Assembly: GCF_900104765.1 (NCBI RefSeq)
Contig: NZ_LT629737.1
Location: forward strand, 434,001 to 498,000
Reading direction: 5' to 3'
DNA: 64,000 bases
DNA from: Gillisia sp. Hel1_33_143
Lineage (GTDB): Bacteria > Bacteroidota > Bacteroidia > Flavobacteriales > Flavobacteriaceae
In this document: piece by piece, positions 54,870 through 63,608 of the stretch
Position numbering within the stretch: position 1 is the first letter of the stretch
Layout of the letters: each line of letters starts with the position of its first letter
Translations under genes and position numbers: made by a program
The notes under the pieces: generated by a model
The model's input: only the letters and a program-made list of their open reading frames with translations
What the model was told of the DNA's origin: nothing
Database searches by the model: none

Positions 54870-55421
54870 CTATTTAACTTTTTTAGGATTTTGCTTTACA
54901 TACGCATCCCAACCTGTGTAGCTTTTTCCTATTTCTACCCTATCTGAATTATAGAAATGACAGACTGCAGCAGCCAATCCATCTGTAGAATCTAGATTTT
55001 TAGGCAGTTCTTTCAATCCTAATAGACTTTGAAGCATTCTAGCCACTTGTTCTTTACTTGCATTCCCATTTCCGGTAATAGCCATTTTAATCTTTTTTGG
55101 AAGATATTCGGTGATAGGAATTTCTCTAGAAAGTCCAGCAGCCATGGCAACCCCTTGTGCTCTTCCTAATTTCAACATAGATTGTACGTTCTTACCAAAG
55201 AACGGCGCTTCAATAGCGATCTCGTCTGGATGATACGTATCTATAAGTTCTATGGTACGCTCAAATATCAACTTTAACTTCACATAGGGATCGTTGTATT
55301 TTTGAAGTAACAATTCATTCAACTGCAAGAATGTCATCTTTTTATTTTCCACTTTTATCAGTCCAAAGCCCATGATAGTGGTTCCTGGATCTATCCCCAA
55401 AATAATTCTTTCAGATTTCAA
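54870..55421 (-). CDS. ruvC: Holliday junction endonuclease RuvC
   Basis: RuvC (183 aa) cuts Holliday junctions. The four acidic active-site residues are in place: Asp11 in LGIDPGTT, Glu in AIEAPFFG, and an Asp pair in NLDSTDGLAAAVCH. The likely start is TTG at 55421, since no suitable ATG lies in frame upstream; the N-terminus MKSERIILGIDPG matches the family. It is divergent from the glycosyltransferase gene and 25 bases before hemW. Confidence 0.95.
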   Translation of the reverse strand: MKSERIILGIDPGTTIMGFGLIKVENKKMTFLQLNELLLQKYNDPYVKLKLIFERTIELIDTYHPDEIAIEAPFFGKNVQSMLKLGRAQGVAMAAGLSREIPITEYLPKKIKMAITGNGNASKEQVARMLQSLLGLKELPKNLDSTDGLAAAVCHFYNSDRVEIGKSYTGWDAYVKQNPKKVK

Positions 55422-55544
55422 TAGCCTTAATTATAAGATTTTATACCCCAAAAACGTATTTTTCATTAAATTCGCGGTGCCTTACAAAGCTACATAATTC
55501 AGTTCAGGTAACAGAGTCCTAATTGCGGCTTTAAACATCCCTAA

Positions 55545-56675
55545 ATGACGACGATCCTAATGCTCATATCAATAGTTTATCTGATATTGATTGGGTACTT
55601 TATTTACGGTTGGAACAGGCTTCCAATTTTCAAATTACAATACCTTCCTCCACAAATTCAGTTTTCTGTGATCATCCCGTTCAGGAATGAAGAGAAATAT
55701 ATAAATGAGCTTTTATATTCTCTTTCAAAATTGAATTATCCTAACTCATTATTTGAAATATTGCTTATAGATGATGCTTCAGAAGATCGCTCAAAAGACA
55801 TTTGCTTGGAATTTCAACGTAAAAATCCGGAACTTCAAATAGATATATTAACCAATAAAAGAAGATCCAATTCTCCTAAAAAAGATGCGATACTCACAGC
55901 CATCAACCTCTCTAGTTATGATCATATTATTACCACAGATGCAGATTGTGAAGTGCCAATAAACTGGCTACAGGCTTTTAATGAAAAATTAATTACCACC
56001 AAGGCGAGTTTGATTGCAGGACCGGTAGGATTTCCGGGAACAATCCCAACATCTATAGTAGCAATTTTTGAGGAGATCGATTTTATGAGTTTGCAAGCTG
56101 CCGGAGCTGCTGCATTTGGTAATAAAAAGGCATTTATGTGCAACGCTGCAAATCTTTGTTACAAGAAAACAGCATTTATAGAGGTAGAAGGTTTTACTGG
56201 GAATGACCATATTTCTAGCGGAGATGATGTTTTTTTACTGCAAAAATTACAGGAGGGAAATTTTGCGGTAGCGTATCTTAGATCTCCTGAAGCTGAAATT
56301 CTCACCAATTACCAGCAAAATTTTTCATTTTTAATATCACAGAGAATTCGATGGGCCGCTAAATCTTCTGCCTACACAAGCAATTTTTCCAAATTAACAG
56401 GGCTTATAGTCCTTTTAATGAATTTATTTCTATGCATTACAGCAGCATTATGCTTTCTAAGCAACATCTCTTATAAGCTAGTAATTATAAGTTTTCTGAT
56501 GAAGTTTTATATAGACCTTATTCTATTGATTAAATGGAACTTCTATTTTGGAAAATTAAATATTCTAAAGCACTACCTGTGGTGCAGTCTCCTATATCCA
56601 TTTTTTACCAGTTATATTGCCATCTTATCTCTATTTTCAGGTTATGAATGGAAAGGAAGGAAATCTAGAAAATAA
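55545..56675 (+). CDS. Family 2 glycosyltransferase, membrane bound
   Basis: The protein (376 aa) has an N-terminal membrane helix (1-22), a GT2 catalytic domain with FSVIIPFRNEEKYI, LLIDDASEDRS, a DxD-type TTDADCEV, SSGDDVFLLQKL and QRIRWAAKS (the QxxRW-like motif), and about three C-terminal membrane helices (about 285-365). It is processive-type by motif, probably building a surface or lipid-linked glycan. It stands alone, divergent from ruvC; an upstream TAAATTCG (55467-55474) may be its -7 box. Confidence 0.88.
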   Translation: MTTILMLISIVYLILIGYFIYGWNRLPIFKLQYLPPQIQFSVIIPFRNEEKYINELLYSLSKLNYPNSLFEILLIDDASEDRSKDICLEFQRKNPELQIDILTNKRRSNSPKKDAILTAINLSSYDHIITTDADCEVPINWLQAFNEKLITTKASLIAGPVGFPGTIPTSIVAIFEEIDFMSLQAAGAAAFGNKKAFMCNAANLCYKKTAFIEVEGFTGNDHISSGDDVFLLQKLQEGNFAVAYLRSPEAEILTNYQQNFSFLISQRIRWAAKSSAYTSNFSKLTGLIVLLMNLFLCITAALCFLSNISYKLVIISFLMKFYIDLILLIKWNFYFGKLNILKHYLWCSLLYPFFTSYIAILSLFSGYEWKGRKSRK

Positions 56676-56768
56676 ATTTTGCATGGTTTTAAGCCTGGGA
56701 ACTAAAACGAGCTAAATTGAATACGATCCAAAAACATAATTAATAATAATCTATGCTGAATTTCAGAA

Positions 56769-57245
56769 CTACTCTGCTTTTATTAAGATAGGCATTTTAA
56801 AGATGCTAGAAACAGGTATACCTCGCTTACTTGCTGGATAGATCTTAGGAAGTGAATCTACACTTTGAGTTAACCATAGTTTAATATTTGGAAGCTGATT
56901 GGTTACGGTAGTATCTACAGAGACAGAATCTATGGTAGGTTTCCCATTTTTAGATATTTCTAAATAAAGAACTAGCGTATCATCTATGGCTTCTGTAACT
57001 ATAGGTTGTTGCTTCTCTAAATATGCATAAATGGAATTGGCTACGGTAGTTTCAAAACATCTCTTTGCAGCGGCTAATTCTGTAATTTCCTTACAATTCT
57101 CAAAAGCCGGATACTCATCTACCTCTTTCCAGTTCAAACTTTTGGTTTCCTGATCGAGCACTTGTTTAGATGAGATCTTTTTAGTCTCAAAATTATTACA
57201 GCTAGCCAGTACTACTAAAAAGATTAGGAGTAATGTTTTTTTCAT
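56769..57245 (-). CDS. Lipoprotein resembling a stand-alone TonB C-terminal-type module
   Basis: I took the ATG at 57245 (158 aa), directly ahead of the lipoprotein signal MKKTLLLIFLVVLASC, over an upstream ATG that adds ten charged residues. The mature part has a YPAFENC segment, an AAKRCFE segment and a beta-rich end, the same order as the C-terminal module of the M56 protein at 58512-59921 (PLFPGCE, KKCMSQ). It is therefore likely a TonB-CTD-like domain without a TonB transmembrane part. Function unknown; the sequence lies 119 bases from the TPR gene. Confidence 0.7.
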   Translation of the reverse strand: MKKTLLLIFLVVLASCNNFETKKISSKQVLDQETKSLNWKEVDEYPAFENCKEITELAAAKRCFETTVANSIYAYLEKQQPIVTEAIDDTLVLYLEISKNGKPTIDSVSVDTTVTNQLPNIKLWLTQSVDSLPKIYPASKRGIPVSSIFKMPILIKAE

Positions 57246-57363
57246 TCGGTAGATTTTCTTTCTTAGAATATTCAAAAATAAGGAAATCCCAACAATCTAT
57301 AAGCTATTTGCGTTATGGCTTTTAAAGCCTGAATTATATCTATTTAAATAGATTATCTAATTA

Positions 57364-58515
57364 TTAATTTTGGTTTTCTACTTGCAGATGTTGTTCTTTC
57401 TTTAGATCTGAAATTCTACTTTGAGCCAGTTCTATTAAACTAGGATTACCATTTTGGCTATAGCTATTAACGTAGTTTTGATAATATTGGATCTTTGATG
57501 TGATATCCTTAAAATAATTATCTGCGGCTATTGCTTTTTCATATAGAGCACGCTCATTGTCGGGATTTTCCTCTAAAGCAGCTTCGGTATATTTCAACAT
57601 ATTCTTATAATCTTCCAAACCTTTATAGGCCAATGCTAAGCTTAAAAACTCTGCATCTACAGGTTGTTTTTTAATGAGAATAGCCATTAGAAGTTCTATT
57701 TCAGATTTCTGAAAATCGCCAATAATTGCATATAGTTTTCCAAGATTGTAATGAGTTTCAGAGTTTCGATCTTCAAATTTCAAACATTCCTTAAAATTTT
57801 CTATCGCCTCTTCGTATTGAAAAGATCTATAAAAGCACATCCCAAGTTTGTTATAGACAAATTCATTTCCCTTACCTAGAGCAACGATCTTTTCAAATTG
57901 TTCCATCGCAGCTCTGTAGTATTGTTGATTGTAATAGGTTTGTGCTAGGATAGATAATAAAGAAACGTTCTTTGGATTTTTTTCTAGACCCATTTTTGCA
58001 AATTTCTTTGCAAGTGGATAATTGGAATGTGCCAGCTCATATTTAGCAACTTTAAATAAGGCTTGCTGATGTGTAGTATCCAAAGCAATAGCTTTTCTGA
58101 AAAATTCTATGGAAATGGAATCACCTTTAGACTCTTTGATCTCTCCTAGTCTATATTGAAAACTTGCATTTTTTGGATATGCAATAGATAAATTTGTAAA
58201 TAATGAGTCTGCAGCCTTTATATCTCCAACCTTCTGCAAAAGTTCGCCATAATTTATAGCAGTAAGTACTCGATTAGGATTTTGAACAAGTATTTTATGA
58301 TAATATTCCAGCGCAGTATCCCAATCTCCAGATGCTTCGTTTGCTTTAGCTAATCTCACGAATACAGCCTCTGTTTTTGGTTCGAAGGATTTTAATTCTA
58401 AGATGGCCTCCTCGTAATTTCCAAGAGCATATAAACTATCGCTAATAGCTAAAGCCGAAGTTTGAGCTTCGGCTTTACCAACTAACACTATTAAAATGAT
58501 AAAAATTATTCTCAT
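57364..58515 (-). CDS. Exported TPR-repeat protein
   Basis: The protein (383 aa) has a signal peptide (1-18) and about nine tetratricopeptide repeats over residues 20-365, for example DWDTALEYYHKILVQNPNRV, SNYPLAKKFAKMGLEKNPKN and QYEEAIENFKECLKFEDRN. It would be a periplasmic scaffold for protein contacts. Its start overlaps the end of the M56 peptidase gene by four bases, so it is the third gene of the blaI-M56-TPR unit and may sense or transmit a signal with them. Confidence 0.88.
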   Translation of the reverse strand: MRIIFIILIVLVGKAEAQTSALAISDSLYALGNYEEAILELKSFEPKTEAVFVRLAKANEASGDWDTALEYYHKILVQNPNRVLTAINYGELLQKVGDIKAADSLFTNLSIAYPKNASFQYRLGEIKESKGDSISIEFFRKAIALDTTHQQALFKVAKYELAHSNYPLAKKFAKMGLEKNPKNVSLLSILAQTYYNQQYYRAAMEQFEKIVALGKGNEFVYNKLGMCFYRSFQYEEAIENFKECLKFEDRNSETHYNLGKLYAIIGDFQKSEIELLMAILIKKQPVDAEFLSLALAYKGLEDYKNMLKYTEAALEENPDNERALYEKAIAADNYFKDITSKIQYYQNYVNSYSQNGNPSLIELAQSRISDLKKEQHLQVENQN

Positions 58516-59921
58516 TTAGCTTGAAATACTATAGGCAATGAATACATAACGCCAACTGCTTTTCCGCTTTGTTCTCCTGGAATCATTTGAGGTATAGAGT
58601 TAATAACACGAATACCTTCTTCCTCTAATTCGGGAGATGCAGCTCTTGCTTTAACATTTTCAATTCTTCCTTCTTTATTTATTTTGAACTGAACAATAAC
58701 TCTGTTTACTCCGGTTAGACCTTTACCAACTTCCGCATTAAAGTTTTTCATCACATGATCTTGAATTTTTTGTGACATACATTTCTTTTGTTCTTCATTA
58801 GAAGATAAGTCTTCACAACCCGGGAATAAAGGAACCTGATCTATAATAGCAAAAGGAACATCTGAGCCATCCGATGCTGATTTATTCAATATATTTCCTT
58901 CCAAGGTAATCGCTAATAATTCTTTAAATCTTACCATTTCTTCTTCTGAAAGTTCTCCTTTTGCTTTAACCGACTGGGTTAAATTCTCCAATTGTGTTGA
59001 AATTGAAACATCCTTAATTTCTGAAGAATTTTCGTCTTTTGTAGAACACGAAACATAGGTAAGCATAACAAACATTAATGGCACAACCATTAAATACTTA
59101 AATTTTGCGATGGCTTTAGATTTTGATTTTTGTAACATAACTATTCGTTTTTTGATTAATGAATGATTGAAAAATTGATTGATGAATGAAATATTTTGAG
59201 TGTTAAAAGCGCTATTCAATAACTGTTCGTAATAATTGCCTTTATTAGTTGTCTTTACCACATTTGCATCTGCTATAAATTCATGCAAAGTGGCAATTCT
59301 ATTCTGATAGATATAGATAAGTGGATTAAACCAGAATACGATCTTAAAGATTTCAAAGAAAACAAGATCTAAACTGTGCTTGCCCTGCACGTGAACTATC
59401 TCATGAGCTAAGATTTGGGTTTTTTCAGCTTCAGATAATTGATCGCCTAAAAATATAGTTTTGTAGAAAGTACATGCCAAGTTGGATGATGGAACTTCAA
59501 TAATTCTATAAGTATCAGCTTTAAAGATCAAGTTGAAATTGAACAACTTTCTAAGATTCAAAAATTTTTTAAAAACAATTCCTAAACTAAGCATAGCTCC
59601 AAAGACATAAGCCAACATCCACCAATTTATAGACGTAGATTGTGATGACAGATTTACTTCAGGCAATGTTTCTATTGCTTGTGGACTTCCACCTATAATT
59701 ATCTCCGGAAGCCAAAAACTATTTATTACTGCTGCCGATTCTTGCGGTATCAATTCATTCAACGAAGTTATATTCAAAAATGGTAGCGTTAAAGCTATAA
59801 TTGGAGTAAGTAGAAGATACCATCTATTGTAATTAAAGAAGGTTTCTTTTTTCAATAAGAGCTCATACACTAGTAAGAACAGTAATTGAAAGAATATGAT
59901 TTTTAAAATAATAGCTAACAT
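58512..59921 (-). CDS. M56 (BlaR1-like) membrane metallopeptidase with TonB-like C-terminal domain
   Basis: The protein (469 aa) has N-terminal membrane helices (about 1-50, 100-118 and 275-295), a cytosolic zinc peptidase site His173-Glu174-x2-His177 (LAHEIVHVQGKHSLDL), then a periplasmic part ending in a TonB C-terminal-like domain (about 370-469). Signalling by analogy with BlaR1 would be cleavage of a BlaI-type repressor. It lies one base after blaI and overlaps the TPR gene by four bases. The antibiotic-sensing penicillin-binding domain of BlaR1 is absent, so the signal is not a beta-lactam by this evidence. Confidence 0.92.
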   Translation of the reverse strand: MLAIILKIIFFQLLFLLVYELLLKKETFFNYNRWYLLLTPIIALTLPFLNITSLNELIPQESAAVINSFWLPEIIIGGSPQAIETLPEVNLSSQSTSINWWMLAYVFGAMLSLGIVFKKFLNLRKLFNFNLIFKADTYRIIEVPSSNLACTFYKTIFLGDQLSEAEKTQILAHEIVHVQGKHSLDLVFFEIFKIVFWFNPLIYIYQNRIATLHEFIADANVVKTTNKGNYYEQLLNSAFNTQNISFINQFFNHSLIKKRIVMLQKSKSKAIAKFKYLMVVPLMFVMLTYVSCSTKDENSSEIKDVSISTQLENLTQSVKAKGELSEEEMVRFKELLAITLEGNILNKSASDGSDVPFAIIDQVPLFPGCEDLSSNEEQKKCMSQKIQDHVMKNFNAEVGKGLTGVNRVIVQFKINKEGRIENVKARAASPELEEEGIRVINSIPQMIPGEQSGKAVGVMYSLPIVFQAK

Positions 59922-59922
59922 C

Positions 59923-60285
59923 TTAAGAATCTTTTTTATTGATCTCCTTTAAAATAGCTTCCAGCTCTTTAGTATCCAGATCATTCTTTTTCATAAAAAA
60001 TGACACCATACTTTTAAAAGAACCATTAAAATAATTATCCATCAACTTATTCATGCTCTGATTGGAATAGGTCTCTCTATCTACCAGCGCAAAATAATTA
60101 TAGCCCTTCCCTACTTTTTTATGATCTACAAATTTCTTGCTTTCCAAGATGCGTACTATGGTAGAAACAGTATTATAGGCAGGTTTTGGCTCGGGCATGC
60201 TTTCTATAATGTTGGCAACATTAGCTTCTTTCAATTGCCATAAGATCTGCATGATCTCTTCTTCGGCTTTCGTTAACTGCTTCAT
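59923..60285 (-). CDS. blaI: BlaI/MecI/CopY-type transcriptional repressor
   Basis: The protein (120 aa) has the winged-helix of the BlaI family, LTKAEEEIMQILWQLKEANV (residues 4-23), KPAYNTVSTIVRILESKKFVDHKKVGKGYNYFALV in the wing region, and a C-terminal dimerisation helix set. It would bind the 34-bp palindrome at 60335-60368 immediately upstream of its own start and be cut or released by the M56 peptidase. It is the first gene of the unit. Target genes beyond its own operon and the divergent DUF456 gene are unknown. Confidence 0.93.
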   Translation of the reverse strand: MKQLTKAEEEIMQILWQLKEANVANIIESMPEPKPAYNTVSTIVRILESKKFVDHKKVGKGYNYFALVDRETYSNQSMNKLMDNYFNGSFKSMVSFFMKKNDLDTKELEAILKEINKKDS

Positions 60286-60334
60286 AAGTACTTTATAAAT
60301 TGGGATTTTATATCTAAACTAAGAAGCTAATATA

Positions 60335-60368
60335 AACTAAATAATTAGTTATAACTAACTATTTAGTT
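60335..60368. promoter_or_regulatory. 34-bp near-perfect palindrome, candidate BlaI operator
   Basis: Arms AACTAAATA (60335-60343) and TATTTAGTT (60360-60368) flank a perfect 14-bp palindrome TTAGTTATAACTAA (60345-60358), all centred at 60351.5; only one base pair (60344/60359) breaks the symmetry. It holds four AACTA/TAGTT half-sites. It lies between blaI and the divergent DUF456 gene, 50 bases upstream of each start. Confidence 0.65.
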
Positions 60369-60418
60369 AAAAGATTGTTTTTAAATTGATATTTTAGCTG
60401 AAAAAAAGAAAAATTTAT

Positions 60419-60916
60419 ATGGATATATTTTTAGTATTACTAGCCGGAGTTTTATTGATAGTGGGAATTTTAGGTAGTTTTTTACCAGTATTACCGGGAG
60501 TTCCTGTGAGTTGGCTTGGGTTATTAGTTTTCTTTTTAGCTCCTTCTATTGAGATGAACTATTGGTTTTTAGGAATCACATTAATTATTGCCATTGTAAT
60601 ATTTATACTCAATTTGGCTGTTCCAGCCATGGGAACTAAGAAATATGGAGGCAGCAGATCTGGAATGATCGGCGCCACAATTGGTTTGGTCGTTGGACTT
60701 ATAGCTCCAATTCCATTTGGAATACTTATTGGACCTTTTATAGGGGCATTTGTGGGAGAGATTGTGAATAAGAGTAATTCAAAATCTGCATTAAGAGCTG
60801 CGTATGGATCTTTTCTTGGATTAGTCGCATCTAGTGTTATGGAGTTTCTAGTTAGCCTTGCTTTTCTAATCCTGTACGTTTATAAGGTATGGGAATTCAA
60901 GGAAGTAATCTTTTAA
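60419..60916 (+). CDS. DUF456 small membrane protein
   Basis: The protein (165 aa) has four or five hydrophobic helices with Gly-rich turns (LPVLPGVPVSWLGLLVF, GATIGLVVGLIAPIPFGILIGPFIGAFVGE), the pattern of DUF456, whose function is unknown. The repeated Gly/Pro helices resemble small transport or glycine-zipper proteins. It is divergent from blaI across the palindrome, so BlaI may control it. The gene stands alone on its strand. Confidence 0.82.
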   Translation: MDIFLVLLAGVLLIVGILGSFLPVLPGVPVSWLGLLVFFLAPSIEMNYWFLGITLIIAIVIFILNLAVPAMGTKKYGGSRSGMIGATIGLVVGLIAPIPFGILIGPFIGAFVGEIVNKSNSKSALRAAYGSFLGLVASSVMEFLVSLAFLILYVYKVWEFKEVIF

Positions 60917-60939
60917 CAACATATAATTCTTATAAAATT

Positions 60940-62122
60940 TTACAAGATCTGGGGTAATTCTACCACAAATTCACTTCCCCTACCTGGAACGGAGTAAATC
61001 TTTAAATTTCCATGACGCTCATCTACCAGATGCCGCACCACTTTTAATCCTAATCCATACCCAATCTCACCATTGGAACCTGCAGATGGTATAGCTTTAC
61101 CATCTATTATATTTTGAATCTTTTCTATAGAAAAACCGTTACCAGAATCAATTACCTTTAAAATTAAGATATTAGAATCTTCATTAAATTTTAGTTCTAG
61201 AATAACACGCTCACTCCTAGGTGAGAATTTAATTGCATTAGAAATTAAATTTCCAGCTATTTGTAATAAATTGTCTCTTACCACCATTGTAGTTGAATCT
61301 TCAAGGCTAAAATTTACGTCTAAACTTATATCCTTGATTACTGCTTGTGGTAAGTAAAGATCTTTTAACCTATCTCCCAGCTCTTCAAAACTGATTAATG
61401 AAATTTCATCATCATTATTTCTATTACCAGATTTTAAGATCTCTGAGGCAAGTCCTAAAAGTGCTGTACTACTTTGGCCAATCATATTTAAATAAGTCTT
61501 GGCCTCATCTACCGTAAGTTCTTCTTCGTAAGATGCGAGATTGGTAATACCTAATATCCCATTTACAGGTCCTCTGAAATCGTGAGCTAATTTTTTCTGT
61601 GTATGAAGAGCATCCGTAACCAAATTTCTAGCACTTTCTAGATCACGTTTTAAAGCTAGTTTTTCAACTATTTCATGAGCGACTAATTTTAATTGCTCGA
61701 TCTTTGTAGCTGGTAGTTTTTTTTCAGATTTACCAACTATACAAAGAGCTCCTATTTTTTCCCCCGGTAGGAGTAATCAATGGAAAACCTATATAATAGT
61801 TATTATCACCAACAGCTTTCGTATTAGTTCTAGAATCTTTTTTAATAGCCGATATTTCTAGATACTCATCTTCTTTAAGAGTGTATTGACATATAGATTC
61901 TTCTCTAGGCATTTGAGAATTATAAATACCGTAACAAGAAATTGTCCATAGCGTAAAGTTATCTACCAGATTGATCATAGCCATATCTGTTTCTGCTATT
62001 GTTGCCGCTAATTTGGTTAAGTTTTCAAACTCATCTTGCAGCTTGTCATATTCAAGCTTGAATTGATTTAAACTCTTAACTCTGTTGAACTCTAGAGCAA
62101 CTTCTTCTGGTAATTGGGGCAT
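60940..62122 (-). pseudogene. GAF-domain histidine kinase, split by a one-base frameshift
   Basis: The 5' part (61730-62122) encodes a GAF domain (from MPQLPEEVALEFNRV to about YIGFPLITPTGG) and then goes out of frame and stops. From the G5/A6 run at 61755-61765 the other frame stays open and continues the GAF domain (IGALCIVG) into a HisKA domain with KLAHDFRGPVNGI and an HATPase domain with GNLISNAIKFSP, GYGLGLKVVRHL and a C-terminal GRGSEFVVEL. Removing one base restores a protein of about 393 aa. It may be a true pseudogene, a sequencing error, or a slippage site. A -7 box match TACTTTTG (62161-62168, minus strand) lies upstream. Confidence 0.88.
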
Positions 62123-62160
62123 AAGTTCTAATTAAGCTTTAAGTTAAAAATAGGGCGGTA

Positions 62161-62168
62161 CAAAAGTA
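62161..62168 (-). promoter_or_regulatory. Candidate -7 box of the GAF histidine kinase gene
   Basis: On the minus strand it reads TACTTTTG (TAnnTTTG), about 39 bases upstream of the start codon. No -33 TTTG at good spacing is evident; a TTTG lies closer, at about 12 bases. Confidence 0.4.
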
Positions 62169-62276
62169 AATGATTAAAGGCAAATAGCACGATAAAATAT
62201 AATTTTTAACCTTACCTCATCATATATCTAACTGTTTATTAACAAATTATGAATGAACACCACAAACTTATCATAA

Positions 62277-62978
62277 TTACCATGTCTTTAATATTTCCAA
62301 AAAGATCGGTGCCAAGATAGCCGTAAAAACGCCATTAACACACATGGCCAAGCCGCTATATATTCCAGCCAACTTATCAATTTCCATAGCTTTAGCTGTA
62401 CCAATACCATGTGCCGCAGTTCCTAAAGCGGTACCTAAAGCTCTAGTGCTTGTTATGCCCAAAAATTTCAAAAACACAGGTCCTATAGCATTACCAAAAA
62501 CCCCTACAGCTATCACTACCCCGGCTGTAATTTCTGGTACACCGCCCAATGTTTTTGTTATTTCTATAGCAATTGGGGTGGTAACAGATTTTGCTGCCAA
62601 AGAATTTATAATTACCGGTGGTACATTAAATAGTAATAAGATAAAAATCACACATAAGATTCCGGTTACTCCTCCAACTAAAATTGCAGTAAAGAAAGGT
62701 AATAGGTTTTGTTTGATCTCTTCATATTTTTCAAAAAAGTAAACTCCTAATGCAACTATGGAAGGCCCTAGAAAAAAACTAAGTAAACTTCCTCCCCTAT
62801 TGTAATCCTGAAAATCGATTTCGGCGATACTTAATATCAGCATTATAGCAATAATAGTAAGCAAAACGGGATTCAATAAAGCGAAATTCCATTTCTTTCG
62901 TACCCATAAAAAGATATTATAAATACCTATAGTAATTAATACTCCAAAAAATGAAAGTAGAATGATCCTAATTGTCAT
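62277..62978 (-). CDS. lrgB: LrgB-family membrane protein
   Basis: The protein (233 aa from the ATG at 62978) has about six to seven hydrophobic helices and ends with the LrgB signature FLGITSTRALGTALGTAAHGIGTAKAMEID and GLAMCVNGVFTAILAP. I chose the ATG at 62978, which overlaps the lrgA stop by four bases (ATGA), over an upstream in-frame ATG inside lrgA. LrgAB proteins have been linked to murein hydrolase control and to pyruvate or glycolate transport. Confidence 0.88.
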   Translation of the reverse strand: MTIRIILLSFFGVLITIGIYNIFLWVRKKWNFALLNPVLLTIIAIMLILSIAEIDFQDYNRGGSLLSFFLGPSIVALGVYFFEKYEEIKQNLLPFFTAILVGGVTGILCVIFILLLFNVPPVIINSLAAKSVTTPIAIEITKTLGGVPEITAGVVIAVGVFGNAIGPVFLKFLGITSTRALGTALGTAAHGIGTAKAMEIDKLAGIYSGLAMCVNGVFTAILAPIFLEILKTW

Positions 62979-63340
62979 TTTTCCATTTTTTGAAGCACGA
63001 GTGCAGTTATATATAACGTAAGTAAACTGCTTAAAACAGCAGCAAAGGTGATAGATATCCAATAATCTTCTATAAGATGAAAATAAGACATTAAACCAAC
63101 CCCATACGGAATAAAGAAAAGCACCAGATATTTCATCAACTTATCTGAAGCAGGTTTTACATCTTGTAAATTTATAATTCTGAATTTTAATGCAAAGAAG
63201 ATGAGGAACATTCCAACAATATTTCCGGGAATATATGGAAACAGGAAATAAACTATAATTTCTCCCAAGGCTAGAAACATAAAAATATATAAAAGAGACC
63301 TCAATAATGTTAGCCACTCCTTACTTCGCCTTAAGATCAT
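62975..63340 (-). CDS. lrgA: LrgA/CidA-family membrane protein
   Basis: The protein (121 aa from the ATG at 63340; a GTG at 63346 would add two residues) has four membrane helices and the family phrases LGEIIVYFLFPYIPGNIVGMFLIFFAL and SDKLMKYLVLFFIPYGVGLM. It is the partner of LrgB and is translationally coupled to it. Such pairs resemble holin-like or carboxylate transport systems. Confidence 0.87.
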   Translation of the reverse strand: MILRRSKEWLTLLRSLLYIFMFLALGEIIVYFLFPYIPGNIVGMFLIFFALKFRIINLQDVKPASDKLMKYLVLFFIPYGVGLMSYFHLIEDYWISITFAAVLSSLLTLYITALVLQKMEK

Positions 63341-63608
63341 ACCCACAGAATTATTTTTTTAATGTTCTAAAATTAAGAATTGAAATAACACAAACGAAAT
63401 TGGCAACAACTTCCTTCTTTAAAAAGATAAAATAAGCATATAATCTACTGATATTTAATCATTTAAATAATATTAATTACCGCCTTTATAGAGATTTAAT
63501 GAATTAAATGTGTTAAATTGTAATCTATAATTCTCCTCCCATTTAATTAAGCCCTATACCTTCTACTCAGAACTTCAGATTTAATATTAACCACCTAAAT
63601 ATATAATC

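Noticed and set aside
58512-60285. Beta-lactam resistance regulator pair (BlaR1-BlaI)
   Set aside because: The penicillin-sensing domain is absent and no beta-lactamase gene is nearby; only the peptidase and repressor folds match.
61755-61765. Programmed -1 ribosomal frameshift in the histidine kinase gene
   Set aside because: Restoring the frame needs a +1 shift (skip one base), not the -1 slip of the usual A-run heptamers; a sequence error or indel is simpler.
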